Below, piece by piece: positions 12,301 to 23,126 of a stretch of DNA of 64,000 nt. The first letter of the stretch is position 1, and the number at the start of each line of letters is the position of its first letter. The translations under genes and the position numbers were made by a program. The stretch comes from Craspedostauros australis (lineage: Eukaryota; Bacillariophyta; Bacillariophyceae; Mastogloiales; Achnanthaceae), in contig JAMXDE010000007.1 in NCBI GenBank assembly GCA_026770025.1, positions 1 through 64,000 of the forward strand. The letters run 5' to 3'. The notes beneath the pieces are model-generated. The model was not told where the DNA came from and ran no database searches. It worked only from the letters and a program-made list of their open reading frames with translations.

Positions 12301-13214
12301 ACTGACGTTCTGGGTGCTGGATGACGCAACGCGACGGCTGTTGCCACGCTCGAGCATCCGGCGTGTGTCTGATGACGCGCGAAACCTTCGGGCAGACTAC
12401 CCCCTGCCTGATTCTGGGGAGGATGGTGACGTGGATGACGAAGCTAGCGAAAACGGAAGTCCAGATGATTTCGACAGTGACAGCACACCTAAAGCTAGAC
12501 AACCCGTTGTGCATGCACTATCTGACCTGGTAGCCACATCACATGGAGAATCAGATCCTGGTGTAGTCAAAGTCCCCAAGTTCAGTCCTGACGAGTTGCT
12601 CGGATTGACCTTCCTTCATCAACAGGATGGTCTCAAGTGGAGAGCTCGAGTGATCCGCAAGATCAAGGACGGAGACGCAGCCAACCATGACAACATCAAG
12701 ATGCTCATCGCATACGGCGACGACGACACTGAAGAGCTCATTGCGTACACGGATCTAGCTGACATCATCGAACAGCAACACGAGCAGGAGATTGGCGATG
12801 GGGAGATGTGCGTATTCAAAGCCATCACCGGACACGAAGGCCCATTCCACTCCAGTCACAGCAAGTACAACGGCTCCTCCTACAATGTGAAAGTACAATG
12901 GGAGGATGGCAGTGTGACCATGGAACCACTGGATGTGATCGCCAAAGATGACCCTGTATCCTGTGCGAAGTACGCCGCAGACAACAACCTCCTCGGTCTG
13001 CCTGGCTGGAAAAGATTCCGTAAACTAGCAAAGAGAAAGAAGAAACTCAATCGTCTCATCAATGCTGGCAAACGCAAGACACGTGCACAAGGTCCTATCT
13101 TCAAGTTTGGTGTTCAAGTTCCACGCAACGGAAAGGAAGCACGCCAGCTTGACGAGAAGAACGGCAACTCCAAGTGGGTAGACGCTGAGAGAAAAGAAAT
13201 GGATCAGCTCCACG
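9323..13214 (+). pseudogene. Copia-C Gag-Pol polyprotein, N-terminal part
   Basis: Starts at ATG 9323; the genuine part ends at the CCACG target site (13210-13214) where Copia-D entered. The remaining open frame to 13495 is Copia-D LTR. Gag covers about residues 1-500 with a Lys/Arg-rich end (RAKSGRGKKDKPRR). A retropepsin-like motif LVDGGANGG lies near residue 532. The integrase core has Asp in MDTLFSD (about 791), Asp in MSDNATAQ and Glu in NPVERRIQ. No HHCC zinc finger precedes the integrase core, unlike canonical Copia; Copia-D is the same. The frame continues at 20407, giving about 1821 residues in total. Confidence 0.85.
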
Positions 13215-13844
13215 TATTAGCGCACGCTAAATCTCTAACAATAGCGACACCCGTCGACCAATCAGAAATCTCCATTTTTCTTACCTTTTCCGTTCCGAAC
13301 GGAAATTTTGGTCGAAAATCCGTTGTGTCAGATTTGTGTCGCATTTCGCGTCGCAAGAATCGTTTTCCCTCAATCACAGATCCAAAAATGTCGTGGAAAT
13401 TGATTTCTTGCCAAGATGAGCCAATCTGCCCAATCAGGACAGACTTGGATCTTGGGTGTGACACGTGCGAATCTTGCCCTGACCTTCTCAAGTGAATACG
13501 ATCAATCGTGCGATCGTACTACTAGCAACATCGTGAGAAGACGTAATTTACAACACGGGCTATCGCGGTGTTTTGTTCATTGACTTTTGCACCTCATCTT
13601 CACGCAGTAACACGCACATTTGTCGTGTTGTCTCCGTGTTATTTTTACTTGCAATTGCATGAGATCATGTCATGCCTCTCTCATGCTCACAGTTCCAAGA
13701 AGACAATCTTGTGAGCTCGACAGCATTCCTACTACCATACGAATAACACAGTAAACAAACACTCTCCTCACCAACAACAACGACTTGATCACTCTACGTT
13801 CTCGGTGCGGTATCTTCAAACCCATCTACGATTACGTTCTAACA
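13215..13844 (+). repeat. 5' LTR of Copia-D
   Basis: 630 bp, starting TATTAGCGCAC and ending GTTCTAACA. The ends form an imperfect inverted repeat (TATTAG against TGTTAG), which suggests a TG-to-TA change at the start. Same as 19772-20401. Confidence 0.93.
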
Positions 13845-14164
13845 GATTAACAGTCGCAAGTTTTCACCTACTGAATTGATTGCGTGACAATCCATCCATC
13901 CTTCATCCCTCGTCCATCCACGAGCAATCCCTTCACCTTCCATCACGTGACGACGTGATTTCGGCTTTCCTTCGGCTTTCTCGCATCCGCAGAACGCCCT
14001 CCTTTCGGTTCCTCAGCTGAGTTCGGGCCTTCCCACTCAGCCATCCAAGACTTCCTGCAGCACCCTCCCGCACCAGAAGACGATTCAGTCAGTGCACCCC
14101 AGCCTCAGCTATCCTTCAGCCTCCAGCATCCGCATCCACTCTCTCCATCCATCCATCGCCAATC
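13845..14164 (+). promoter_or_regulatory. Copia-D primer binding site and leader
   Basis: GATTAACAGTCGCA at 13845-13858 is complementary to a tRNA anticodon arm with a GTT anticodon, as in Copia-C. The rest is a pyrimidine-rich leader of about 300 bp up to ATG 14165. Confidence 0.55.
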
Positions 14165-17100
14165 ATGTCGACTCCTGAGATGGACCTCGCCACCTTGGAT
14201 CACATCCTCGGTGTCATCGGCATCCCTTCGGACTCCACTCCTCGCGACATCATCGCCCATGCGGACATCGTCAGCCCTCTTGACCTTGTCTCGCTCACCG
14301 AAGATGATCTTCGCAGCTTCCAACTTCGCGATGAGATCGATGATGGCGAGACCATCGTCGCCGTACTCGGAGTGAACCACATCCGCAAGATCCTCAACCT
14401 TGGCAAGTGGTATCTCACCCAAGCCATCCTCGACGACAACACTTGGAACGATCTCGATCGTACCTCGTTCATGGCGTTCACAGCTGAGCAGAACAACCCT
14501 TCCCTTCCGTCTTCGCACTCGCATTCGACTGCAAGCTCTCCCATTCCGTCTCCGATGGGCATGGGCCACCACACCACTCCAGCATCCGCATTCCGTCCGG
14601 TGCCTGAAGAACCTCCGCATGTGAACTTCGCATTCGATCCTTCGGCTTCAGTGCCTGATCCTGCCTTCCCGCAACCACCTGTGACTCCATCCATGGCACC
14701 CTCTTCCAACTTCCAAGGTGTCCATGCCATGGAGCTACCGGCTGACTACGTCAAGGAGTTCAGCAAGGCAACCAAGCGAGAGAGCCTGTCGCTCCCGACA
14801 CTGAAGGACGACAAGCACTTCCTCACCTTCATGCGGACCTTCGAGACTCTTTCCTTCTCTCATGGACTCAACCATCATCTCGACATGGACTTCATGCCAG
14901 CACCCAAGGACGAGGCCTTCTTCGCGAGCCAGAATCGCTACCTCTTCGCTGTGCTCACTGAGCATGTCAAGACTTCCAAGAGTCGGCGCATCATCCGTGC
15001 CTACAAGAAGTCTTGCGATGGCCGCGCGGCCTATGCCGATCTCGTTGACAGCTACACCAGTGGCGTCGTCGGCGAGACTCTGTCCATCAAATACAGAGAC
15101 ACCATCGTCGCCTTCCGTCTGGACCAGACTTGGACCAAGACCCGCGAGCAATTCCTCGATGCCTGGGAAACCAAGCTCGATGACATCGAAGAGCTCGATG
15201 ATGCATGTGTCGATGAGGCGGTCAAGCAACAATGGTTGCGCACCGCCATCGGTCCCGATGTCGACTTGACTCGGGCCTACACCAACGTGAAGTCCAACTC
15301 CCGCCAACGTCACAAGCAATCTCGCGGCTTCATCAAGGTTGGTGTCTCCTTCGAAGACCTCCTCGAGTTCGTTCGAGATGAGGCACAATCCCTCGACGCC
15401 AACCAGCCTCGCACCACATCTCGGCGCAAGGTCAACAATGCCAAGACCGGCGGCTCTGCTGGCAAAGGCAATGGCAAGGACTATGCCAAGGACGACCGTC
15501 GTTCCATCCCCAATGATGAATGGCGTGAGATGTCCAAGGACCAACGCAAGGCATTCCTCGAAGCAAAGGGAAAGTGGCGCAAGAACAAGGGCAAGGGCAA
15601 GGCTGACTCCCACCGAGCTGCCAACAACGCTGCCACATCTTCGGGCACCACCGACACTCCTTCCGCAACCCCGTCCGCTGGCAACACGGACTCTTCCAAG
15701 GCTGGTGACCAGTCCACTGCCATCGATCGCCTTCTCGCGCAGACCAAGTCCACCTCTTCGTCTGACGATACTCCTCAACTGGTCTACAAGGGCCAGACCT
15801 GGCGCCTTGCCAACTCCACGGTGGTCCGGTACAGCTTCAACAAGCTTGTCAAGGACCACTCTGGCTCTCTCGTCGACAGCGGTGCCAATGGTGGCCTGGC
15901 TGGCGATGACGTCCTCGTTCTCTGCAAGACAGGACACACCGCCGACGTCAGTGGCATTGGTGACTCTGCCATCGCCAACCTCGACATCGGTACGGTTGCT
16001 GGTCTCATCCAGACCACCGAAGGGCCCATCATTGGTAAATTCCACCAATATGCGCTCTACGGAAAGGGCAAGACCATCCATTCATCCAACCAGCTTGGTG
16101 CCTTCGGAATGGATGTCAACGAGCGCCCACGGAATCTCCCTGGAGGTCGCCAGACCATCATCACACCAGGAGGCCACATCATCCCACTGGCTGTCCGGCA
16201 AGGCCTGTCCTACATGGACATGGCCAAGCCCACCCGCTCCGAACTCGACAAGTATCCACATGTCGACTTCACCGCGGACGACGAATGGGACCCTTCTTCC
16301 CTCGACCAGGAGATGAACCTCGACGACGTCGACGATGATGACGCCGCAGCACTCCAGCGCCGCGAGAACAACTCTACCGTTCTCACGGCCTACACTGGTG
16401 CTCGCCAAGCCGACATCGCTGACAACCCGGGCAGCATCATTGCCACTCGCAAGCCTGCCGACTACGAGGCTCTCCGACCCCACTTCGGCTGGATTCCAGC
16501 TCGTCGCGTTCGCGACACTCTTCGGTGTACCTCCCAGTGGTACCGTACCGCCGAGCGCTTCTCCATGCGCAAGCATTTCAAGTCTCGGTTCCCAGCGGCC
16601 AACGTCGACCGTCTCCATGAGACGGTTGCGATGGATACGCTCTTCTCCGATACCCCTGCTCACGACGACGGGGTTCCCGGCCATGGCGGCTGCACCATGC
16701 TTCAGGTGTACGTCGCTCTCGACTCTCGGTTCACGGCCGGCTTCCCCATGCCATCCGAGAGCCGCATCTCCGACACTCTCCGTGACTTCATCCGACGCCA
16801 CGGGGCTCCCGACCTACTGATGTCCGACAACGCCAAGGCGCAGATCGGTAACAAGGTTATGGAGATCCTCCGGCAGTATCACATCCGTGATCACCAGAGT
16901 GAGCCGGAACATCAACACCAGAACGGCGCGGAACGCCGGATCCAGGATATCAAACGCACAACCAACGGTGTGATGGATCGCACGGGTACTCCCGACCGCT
17001 TCTGGCTGATCTGCACGCTCTATGTGGTTGATCTCTTCAATCACATCGCGCAGGTCACCGCTGGCTCCATCACCCCCCTCCAAGCCGCCTTCGGACAGCG

Positions 17101-19747
17101 ACCGGACATCTCCAAGTTCCTGTCCTACCGATGGTGGCAACCTGTCTACTACCGGGTTGACAACCCCACCTTCCCCAGCCAGTCCAAGGAGCGCAGTGGG
17201 CGCTGGGCCGGTCCCTGCCTGCACAAAGGCGATGATCTTACCTTCTGGGTCCTCGACGACGAGACCCAGCGACTTCTTCCTCGGTCTGCCATCCGACCTG
17301 CCGACGACTCTGCCACCCGCAATCTTCGTGCGGACTTCCCCTTCCCCATTGTTGGGGAGGACGATGGCTCTGATGCCATGAATGTGGCGAATGGGGAGCC
17401 AGACGACGACATCTCCGTCCCTCCTGACTCCGACCCCATCGTACACTCCCTCGCCGATTCCATCCTGGCTGACCGCCGCGGCACAGACCCTGAAACAGTG
17501 GGGAATGCCAAGGTCCACATCCCGAAGTTCTCTCCTGAGGATCTCGTTGGGATGACCTTCATCCACGAGAAGGATGGCCAGCAAGTCAAAGCGGAGGTGG
17601 TGCAAAAGGTCAATGACCTTGACGCAGCCAACCACCAACGCATCAAGATGCTACTCGCACTGGCTGATGGGGAGACGCATGACCTCATTTCCTACGTTGA
17701 GCTCGCCGACATCATCGAACGGCAACAGGAGCACAACGACGACCCTGACGCCAAGTGGGAGTTCGACTCCATCATCGGACATGAGGGTCCCCTCTCATCT
17801 TCCTCTCCATCCTACAAGGGATCGAGCTTCAACGTCATCGTCAAATGGGGAGACGGCTCCACCTCCACCGAACCCCTCTCCATCATGATTCAGGATGATC
17901 CTGTCTCCTGCGCTGCCTACGGCCGCCGCCACGAGCTGCTCGACGAGCCTGGCTGGAAGCGCCTCAAGCGCCTCGCCATCCGCACCCATCGTCTCGAGCG
18001 CCAGGTCCACAAATCCAAGACCTTCAACCACGCTCCCACCTTCCAGTTCGGCGTCCAAGTCCCCCGCAACCACAAAGAAGCGCTGCGACTCGACGATAAG
18101 AACGGCAACACTCTCTGGGCCGATGCCGAGAAGAAGGAGATGGACCAACTCTTCGGGTACCACACCTTCAAGTCTCTCGGCAAAGGCGCCCCTGTCCCCT
18201 CCGGCTTCCAGAAGATCCGCCTTCAATGGGTCTATGCTGTGAAGCATGACCTCCGCCACAAGGCGCGCTGCGTCGCTGGTGGTCATCTCACCGACCCCTG
18301 CAAGGATGCATCCTACGCAGGTGTGGTCAGTCTTCGCTCTCTCCGCCTCTCCCTCCTCGCCGGTGAACTCAACGGCATTCCAACATGGGTTGGAGACATC
18401 GGCAATGCGTATCTTGAGGCCTTCACTCAAGAACGCATCTGCTTCATTGCTGGTGACGAATTCGGTGACTTCGCTGGTCATACCATGCAGATAGTCAAGG
18501 CACTCTACGGCCTGCGCACATCGGGCGCCCGATTCCATGAGGCTCTCGCCGACACCCTTCGCGACATGGGTTTCCTCCAATGCCGCTCCGATCCCGACGT
18601 CTGGATGCGTGACGCCAACTCCCATTGGGAGTATGTCTGCGTCTACGTCGATGACCTCACCGCGACGATGGCCGATCCCAAGGCTTTCTTCGACATCCTC
18701 TCTTCGAAGTACGGGTACCAGCTCAAGGGAGTTGGTCCTATCAAGTACCATCTCGGTGCTGACTTTGGCCGTGATCCCGACGGCACTCTCAAGCTCTCCC
18801 CGCAATCCTACATCAAGCGGATGATGGAGAACTACGAACGCATGTTCGGCGAGCTTCCCCGCAAGATCAGCTGCCCTCTCGACAAGGCCGACAGTCCGGA
18901 GCTCGACACCTCTTCCGAACTCAGCGAAACCGACAAACGCAAGTTCATGTCGCTCATCGGTGCACTCCAGTGGTGTATCTCCCTCGGACGGTTTGACATC
19001 TCTGTCGCCGTCATGACGCTGGCACGCTTCCGCTCAGCTCCTCGCCAAGGTCATCTGGATCGCGCAAAGCGCATCTACGGATATCTTCGCAAGCATCCTG
19101 ATGCTGCCATCCGCTTCCGCACCTGCGTCCCCCGCTTCGATCTTCACTACGAGGTTCCCAACCATGACTGGATCTACTCCGTCTACGGGAAGACCTCTGA
19201 GGAGATTCCGGACGACATCCCCGAGCCGAAAGGCAAACCTGTCCGAACCACCACGTTCGTCGACGCCAACCTTCTCCACTGCCAAGTCACTGGCAGATCT
19301 GCTACCGGTGCTCTCCATCTGGTCAACCAGACCCCCATCGAATGGTTCTCCAAGCGTCAAGGCACAGTTGAGACCGCCACCTACGGGTCCGAGTTCGTCG
19401 CTGCCCGTCAAGCTACGGAGCAGATCATCTCCCTCCGTCTTGCCCTTCGTGAAATGGGCATTCCGATCGACGGCCCCAGCTGGATGCTGGGTGACAATCA
19501 GTCCGTCATCACCTCCTCCACGGTCCCCAAGAGCATGCTCTCCAAGCGCCACAACGCACTGGCCTACCATCGCGTCCGGTCCGCTGTCGCCGCTGGCATC
19601 CTCTACTTCATCAAGATCCCCGGCACGCAGAACGTCGCCGACGTGATGACGAAGTTCCTTCCATGGGCTGTCTTCTGGCCCCTCGTGAAGCCCATCCTCT
19701 TCTGGAAAGGGCACACCGAGTCCTCTTCCCCGACCTACAAGACCTGA
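14165..19747 (+). CDS. Copia-D Gag-Pol polyprotein, intact
   Basis: 1860 residues from ATG 14165. Gag covers about residues 1-480, ending in a Lys/Gly-rich basic stretch. The aspartic protease motif is SLVDSGANGG (about 570). Integrase has Asp in AMDTLFSD (about 823), Asp in MSDNAKAQ (about 886) and Glu in GAERRIQD (about 923), without an obvious HHCC zinc finger before it. RT has WVYAVKHDL and YVDDL (about 1492). RNase H has FVDANL, TYGSEF and GDNQSV (about 1695-1780). It makes the particle and enzymes for retrotransposition through cDNA. It is clearly related to Copia-C along its length but diverged, so D is a different family that jumped into C rather than a copy of it. Confidence 0.95.
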   Translation: MSTPEMDLATLDHILGVIGIPSDSTPRDIIAHADIVSPLDLVSLTEDDLRSFQLRDEIDDGETIVAVLGVNHIRKILNLGKWYLTQAILDDNTWNDLDRTSFMAFTAEQNNPSLPSSHSHSTASSPIPSPMGMGHHTTPASAFRPVPEEPPHVNFAFDPSASVPDPAFPQPPVTPSMAPSSNFQGVHAMELPADYVKEFSKATKRESLSLPTLKDDKHFLTFMRTFETLSFSHGLNHHLDMDFMPAPKDEAFFASQNRYLFAVLTEHVKTSKSRRIIRAYKKSCDGRAAYADLVDSYTSGVVGETLSIKYRDTIVAFRLDQTWTKTREQFLDAWETKLDDIEELDDACVDEAVKQQWLRTAIGPDVDLTRAYTNVKSNSRQRHKQSRGFIKVGVSFEDLLEFVRDEAQSLDANQPRTTSRRKVNNAKTGGSAGKGNGKDYAKDDRRSIPNDEWREMSKDQRKAFLEAKGKWRKNKGKGKADSHRAANNAATSSGTTDTPSATPSAGNTDSSKAGDQSTAIDRLLAQTKSTSSSDDTPQLVYKGQTWRLANSTVVRYSFNKLVKDHSGSLVDSGANGGLAGDDVLVLCKTGHTADVSGIGDSAIANLDIGTVAGLIQTTEGPIIGKFHQYALYGKGKTIHSSNQLGAFGMDVNERPRNLPGGRQTIITPGGHIIPLAVRQGLSYMDMAKPTRSELDKYPHVDFTADDEWDPSSLDQEMNLDDVDDDDAAALQRRENNSTVLTAYTGARQADIADNPGSIIATRKPADYEALRPHFGWIPARRVRDTLRCTSQWYRTAERFSMRKHFKSRFPAANVDRLHETVAMDTLFSDTPAHDDGVPGHGGCTMLQVYVALDSRFTAGFPMPSESRISDTLRDFIRRHGAPDLLMSDNAKAQIGNKVMEILRQYHIRDHQSEPEHQHQNGAERRIQDIKRTTNGVMDRTGTPDRFWLICTLYVVDLFNHIAQVTAGSITPLQAAFGQRPDISKFLSYRWWQPVYYRVDNPTFPSQSKERSGRWAGPCLHKGDDLTFWVLDDETQRLLPRSAIRPADDSATRNLRADFPFPIVGEDDGSDAMNVANGEPDDDISVPPDSDPIVHSLADSILADRRGTDPETVGNAKVHIPKFSPEDLVGMTFIHEKDGQQVKAEVVQKVNDLDAANHQRIKMLLALADGETHDLISYVELADIIERQQEHNDDPDAKWEFDSIIGHEGPLSSSSPSYKGSSFNVIVKWGDGSTSTEPLSIMIQDDPVSCAAYGRRHELLDEPGWKRLKRLAIRTHRLERQVHKSKTFNHAPTFQFGVQVPRNHKEALRLDDKNGNTLWADAEKKEMDQLFGYHTFKSLGKGAPVPSGFQKIRLQWVYAVKHDLRHKARCVAGGHLTDPCKDASYAGVVSLRSLRLSLLAGELNGIPTWVGDIGNAYLEAFTQERICFIAGDEFGDFAGHTMQIVKALYGLRTSGARFHEALADTLRDMGFLQCRSDPDVWMRDANSHWEYVCVYVDDLTATMADPKAFFDILSSKYGYQLKGVGPIKYHLGADFGRDPDGTLKLSPQSYIKRMMENYERMFGELPRKISCPLDKADSPELDTSSELSETDKRKFMSLIGALQWCISLGRFDISVAVMTLARFRSAPRQGHLDRAKRIYGYLRKHPDAAIRFRTCVPRFDLHYEVPNHDWIYSVYGKTSEEIPDDIPEPKGKPVRTTTFVDANLLHCQVTGRSATGALHLVNQTPIEWFSKRQGTVETATYGSEFVAARQATEQIISLRLALREMGIPIDGPSWMLGDNQSVITSSTVPKSMLSKRHNALAYHRVRSAVAAGILYFIKIPGTQNVADVMTKFLPWAVFWPLVKPILFWKGHTESSSPTYKT

Positions 19748-19771
19748 ATGTCCGGGACACGCTTTGGGGAG

Positions 19772-20401
19772 TATTAGCGCACGCTAAATCTCTAACAATA
19801 GCGACACCCGTCGACCAATCAGAAATCTCCATTTTTCTTACCTTTTCCGTTCCGAACGGAAATTTTGGTCGAAAATCCGTTGTGTCAGATTTGTGTCGCA
19901 TTTCGCGTCGCAAGAATCGTTTTCCCTCAATCACAGATCCAAAAATGTCGTGGAAATTGATTTCTTGCCAAGATGAGCCAATCTGCCCAATCAGGACAGA
20001 CTTGGATCTTGGGTGTGACACGTGCGAATCTTGCCCTGACCTTCTCAAGTGAATACGATCAATCGTGCGATCGTACTACTAGCAACATCGTGAGAAGACG
20101 TAATTTACAACACGGGCTATCGCGGTGTTTTGTTCATTGACTTTTGCACCTCATCTTCACGCAGTAACACGCACATTTGTCGTGTTGTCTCCGTGTTATT
20201 TTTACTTGCAATTGCATGAGATCATGTCATGCCTCTCTCATGCTCACAGTTCCAAGAAGACAATCTTGTGAGCTCGACAGCATTCCTACTACCATACGAA
20301 TAACACAGTAAACAAACACTCTCCTCACCAACAACAACGACTTGATCACTCTACGTTCTCGGTGCGGTATCTTCAAACCCATCTACGATTACGTTCTAAC
20401 A
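19772..20401 (+). repeat. 3' LTR of Copia-D
   Basis: 630-bp copy of 13215-13844, preceded by the polypurine run TTTGGGGAG and followed by CCACG. Confidence 0.93.
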
Positions 20402-20406
20402 CCACG

Positions 20407-21980
20407 AATATGGCACGTTCAAGGATCTCGGAAAGAATGCTCGGAAACCAGATGGATACAAGCAGATCAAGCTCCTCTGGGTGTATGACGTGAAGCACGA
20501 TCTTCGGCACAAGGCAAGATGCGTAGCAGGAGGCCACTTGACAGATCCGTGTAAGGATATGGCATATGCAGGAGTAGTCAATCTCAGATCATTCAGGATT
20601 GCGCTGCTTGCTGCAGAACTCAACAACCTCAAGCCCATGGTGGGTGATATTGGTAACGCCTATCTAGAAGCATACACAAAAGAAAAGATCTGTTTCGTTG
20701 CTGGTCCTGAGTTCCAAGAGTTTGCTGGTCACATGATGATCATTGTGAAAGCACTCTATGGACTGCGCACATCTGGTGCTCGATTCCACGAGTCTCTGGC
20801 CGACACACTCCGCGACATGAAGTTCTTTCAGTGCAAAGCTGACCCAGATGTGTGGATGAGGGATGCTGGTAGATGCTGGGAATACATCTGTGTGTACGTA
20901 GATGATCTGATGGCCGTCATGGAAGACCCACAGTCATTCTTCGACACGCTCATCAACAAGTACAAGTACAAGTTGAAAGGTGTAGGACCAATCAAGTATC
21001 ACCTCGGCGCAGACTTCGACCGAGACAAAGACGGAACCCTGACTATGAGCCCGCAATCCTACATCAAACGGATGCTGGCGAATTACGAACAGGTGCATGG
21101 GGAGCTTCCACGGACCTACACCAGTCCCATGGAACACAACGATGCCCCAGAGCTAGACACATCACGCGAACTAAACCCTGTAGAAACCAGACAGTTCCAA
21201 TCACTCATTGGCGCCCTTCAATGGTGCATCACATTGGGACGGTTTGATATTGCTGCAGCTGTGATGACTTTGTCTAGATTCAGAGCCCAACCCAGGATTG
21301 GTCACATGGACCGCGCTAAACGCGTGTATGGATACCTCCGAAAGCGTTCTGATGCCGCCATCAGGTTCAGAACGGGAATTCCAGATCACGAGCGTTTCTT
21401 CAAGGTTCCTGATCATGAATGGATGTACTCTGTGTATGGTGATGCCGAAGAGGAGACCGCGGACGACGATCCAACACCCAAGGGCAAGGCAGTTCGAATG
21501 ACGACGTTTGTGGATGCCAATCTCATGCACTGCAAAGTGACTGGTAAATCTGCAACTGGTGTTCTCCATCTGCTCAACCAGACACCCATCGAATGGTTCA
21601 GCAAGCGCCAGACTACAGTCGAGACTGCAACCTATGGATCGGAATTCATCGCGGCAAGGCAAGCAACAGAGCAAGTGATTGCGATGCGCCTCACTCTTCG
21701 TGCAATGGGAATTCCGCTGGACGGACCCGCCTGGATGTTCGGAGACAACCAGAGCGTGATCACATCCTCCACCATCCCAAACAGTGTGTTATCCAAACGA
21801 CACAACGCATTGGCGTACCACCGCGTGCGTGCCGCAGTAGCTGCGAAGATCCTGCATTTCTGCAAGATAGACGGAACGGAAAACGTAGCCGACGTCATGA
21901 CCAAGTTCCTTCCATGGGCGAAGTACTGGCCGTTAGTGAGGCCGCTTCTGTTCTGGAAAGGAGAGACTCTGGGTGGATGA
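20407..21980 (+). pseudogene. Copia-C Gag-Pol polyprotein, RT-RNase H part
   Basis: Continues the 9323-13214 frame after the second CCACG copy (20402-20406), with no stop or frameshift. It encodes the RT palm (KHDLRHKARCVAGGHL, then the YVDD active site near 20900) and a Copia-type RNase H. The RNase H has FVDANL, a TYGSEF motif and GDNQSV, and the polyprotein ends with KFLPWAKYWPLVRPLLFW. It stops at 21978-21980, just before the polypurine tract. The first in-frame ATG (20481) is internal and should not be taken as a start. Confidence 0.85.
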
Positions 21981-21991
21981 ACAAGACTCCC

Positions 21992-22004
21992 GACTATAGG
22001 GGAG
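21992..22004 (+). promoter_or_regulatory. Copia-C polypurine tract
   Basis: The tract GACTATAGGGGAG abuts the 3' LTR; its GGGGAG core also abuts the 3' LTR of Copia-D at 19766-19771. This is the expected plus-strand priming site. Confidence 0.6.
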
Positions 22005-22717
22005 TATCAACATCTAGATCGAAATTAAGGTACCCATCTCCCATGACTAGAACGTGATTCAATATTTTCTGATTCGACTCGATTTGAGAGTATAGTCGGA
22101 TGAGTCTTGATACACGATTAAGATTCAGTCACTACTGTCATCGAATCTGACGTAGGCACTGACATCATCGATGACATCAGAGGATCGGTCATTGTGATCC
22201 TCGGAATCGAGATTATGTTTTAGTCATGGTACGCTGACCTGTCTAGCCATGCCGAGTGCATCATTGAGCACGTAGCAACAACATTTAGGATCCAGAACAA
22301 CATCGTCAGAGGTGATGCATGCACCTCGTCGACGTAGACGGATCAACTCATATGTGATCAAACAGAGATCAAGATTAGGCAAGACCAGGAGAGATGAAGA
22401 AAGACCCAAGGGCGAGAATAACACGAGATATCGTGTAAATCAACATGCCATCTTGGGCAATGTTTTAGGAAAGACTGCGAGATACAACACGAGGTAATCA
22501 AGCAGCACGTTAGCAACCGTGCAATAGGCACCATCATTAGAAATAGGAGATCATCATCTCATAATTCAAACTCAATCATCAATTGACACACCAATAACTT
22601 AGCAACCAAATACACCAAACATCTCCAACTTCACCTATTGGATTGATCACCCAGGCGGCGTCGTAAGTGCAGTGTTTGGTGCTCTCCTCTTGTCCTGTGT
22701 GTAATTGCTGATTATCA
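22005..22717 (+). repeat. 3' LTR of Copia-C
   Basis: 713 bp matching 7067-7779 base for base as far as compared, followed by CAAAC (22718-22722). Confidence 0.92.
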
Positions 22718-22722
22718 CAAAC

Positions 22723-23126
22723 AATGCCGAGGACGAGAATGACGTGATTTCCCAACATCTGCGCACAGCCGAGTCTCTGTTGTACGCGTTGGAACTTCTT
22801 GTTGTCTTCGTCAAATGGGAATTCACTGCCTCTCACATGCAGATGGAGTGTGACGACCCACTGCACTCGGCTCAATTCGCGCTCACGCCCAATGAGGAGG
22901 AGAAGAAAACAACGAAACGATCCCAATCAACCCGAGCACGTACTAACAAGCACAAGCTCCGTAAGAAGAGCACCGGAACCAAAGGCATCTCTTCAGTCAC
23001 CAATGACACTCCAAGCATCACAACTGATATTCGTGACATCACTTGTGTGACAGATGCCGCTGCCAATGACACCGCCACTGCCAACAACGAACAGCCTCAC
23101 GTCCCCACAGACAAACAGCACACTGG
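22723..23126 (+). pseudogene. DNA-transposon transposase-like gene, segment 2 of 3
   Basis: A 404-bp orphan coding stretch trapped between the Copia-C right LTR and the Copia-B left LTR. It is in frame with segment 1 (ends 7066) and segment 3 (starts 31046) once the retrotransposons and one copy of each target duplication are discounted. It encodes a hydrophobic helix-like part (ESLLYALELLVVFVKW) followed by a Lys/Thr-rich low-complexity tail. The lack of stops or frameshifts across three separated pieces suggests the gene was intact when Copia-C and Copia-B arrived. Confidence 0.7.

Larger units (their letters stand above)
13215..20401 (+). mobile_element. Copia-D, complete Ty1/Copia retrotransposon nested in Copia-C
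   Basis: 7187 bp with two 630-bp LTRs (13215-13844 and 19772-20401) that appear identical, flanked by CCACG (13210-13214 and 20402-20406). It carries one uninterrupted 1860-codon Gag-Pol frame, a primer site like that of Copia-C and a GGGGAG polypurine tract. The coding capacity is intact, so it may be active or recently active. LTR ends are TA...CA. It is the youngest layer of this branch of the nest. Confidence 0.95.
7067..22717 (+). mobile_element. Copia-C, Ty1/Copia retrotransposon, itself interrupted by Copia-D
   Basis: The two 713-bp LTRs (7067-7779 and 22005-22717) look identical by eye, and CAAAC flanks the element at 7062-7066 and 22718-22722. Order inside: tRNA primer site, a long 1.5-kb leader, Gag, protease, integrase, reverse transcriptase and RNase H in one frame, then a GGGGAG polypurine tract. 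Integrase before RT places it in Copia. Copia-D sits inside the RT-coding part. The LTRs start TA rather than TG. Identical LTRs indicate recent insertion. Confidence 0.92.

Noticed and set aside
13215-13495. C-terminal extension of the Copia-C open frame
   Set aside because: It is translated Copia-D LTR; the true continuation lies at 20407.
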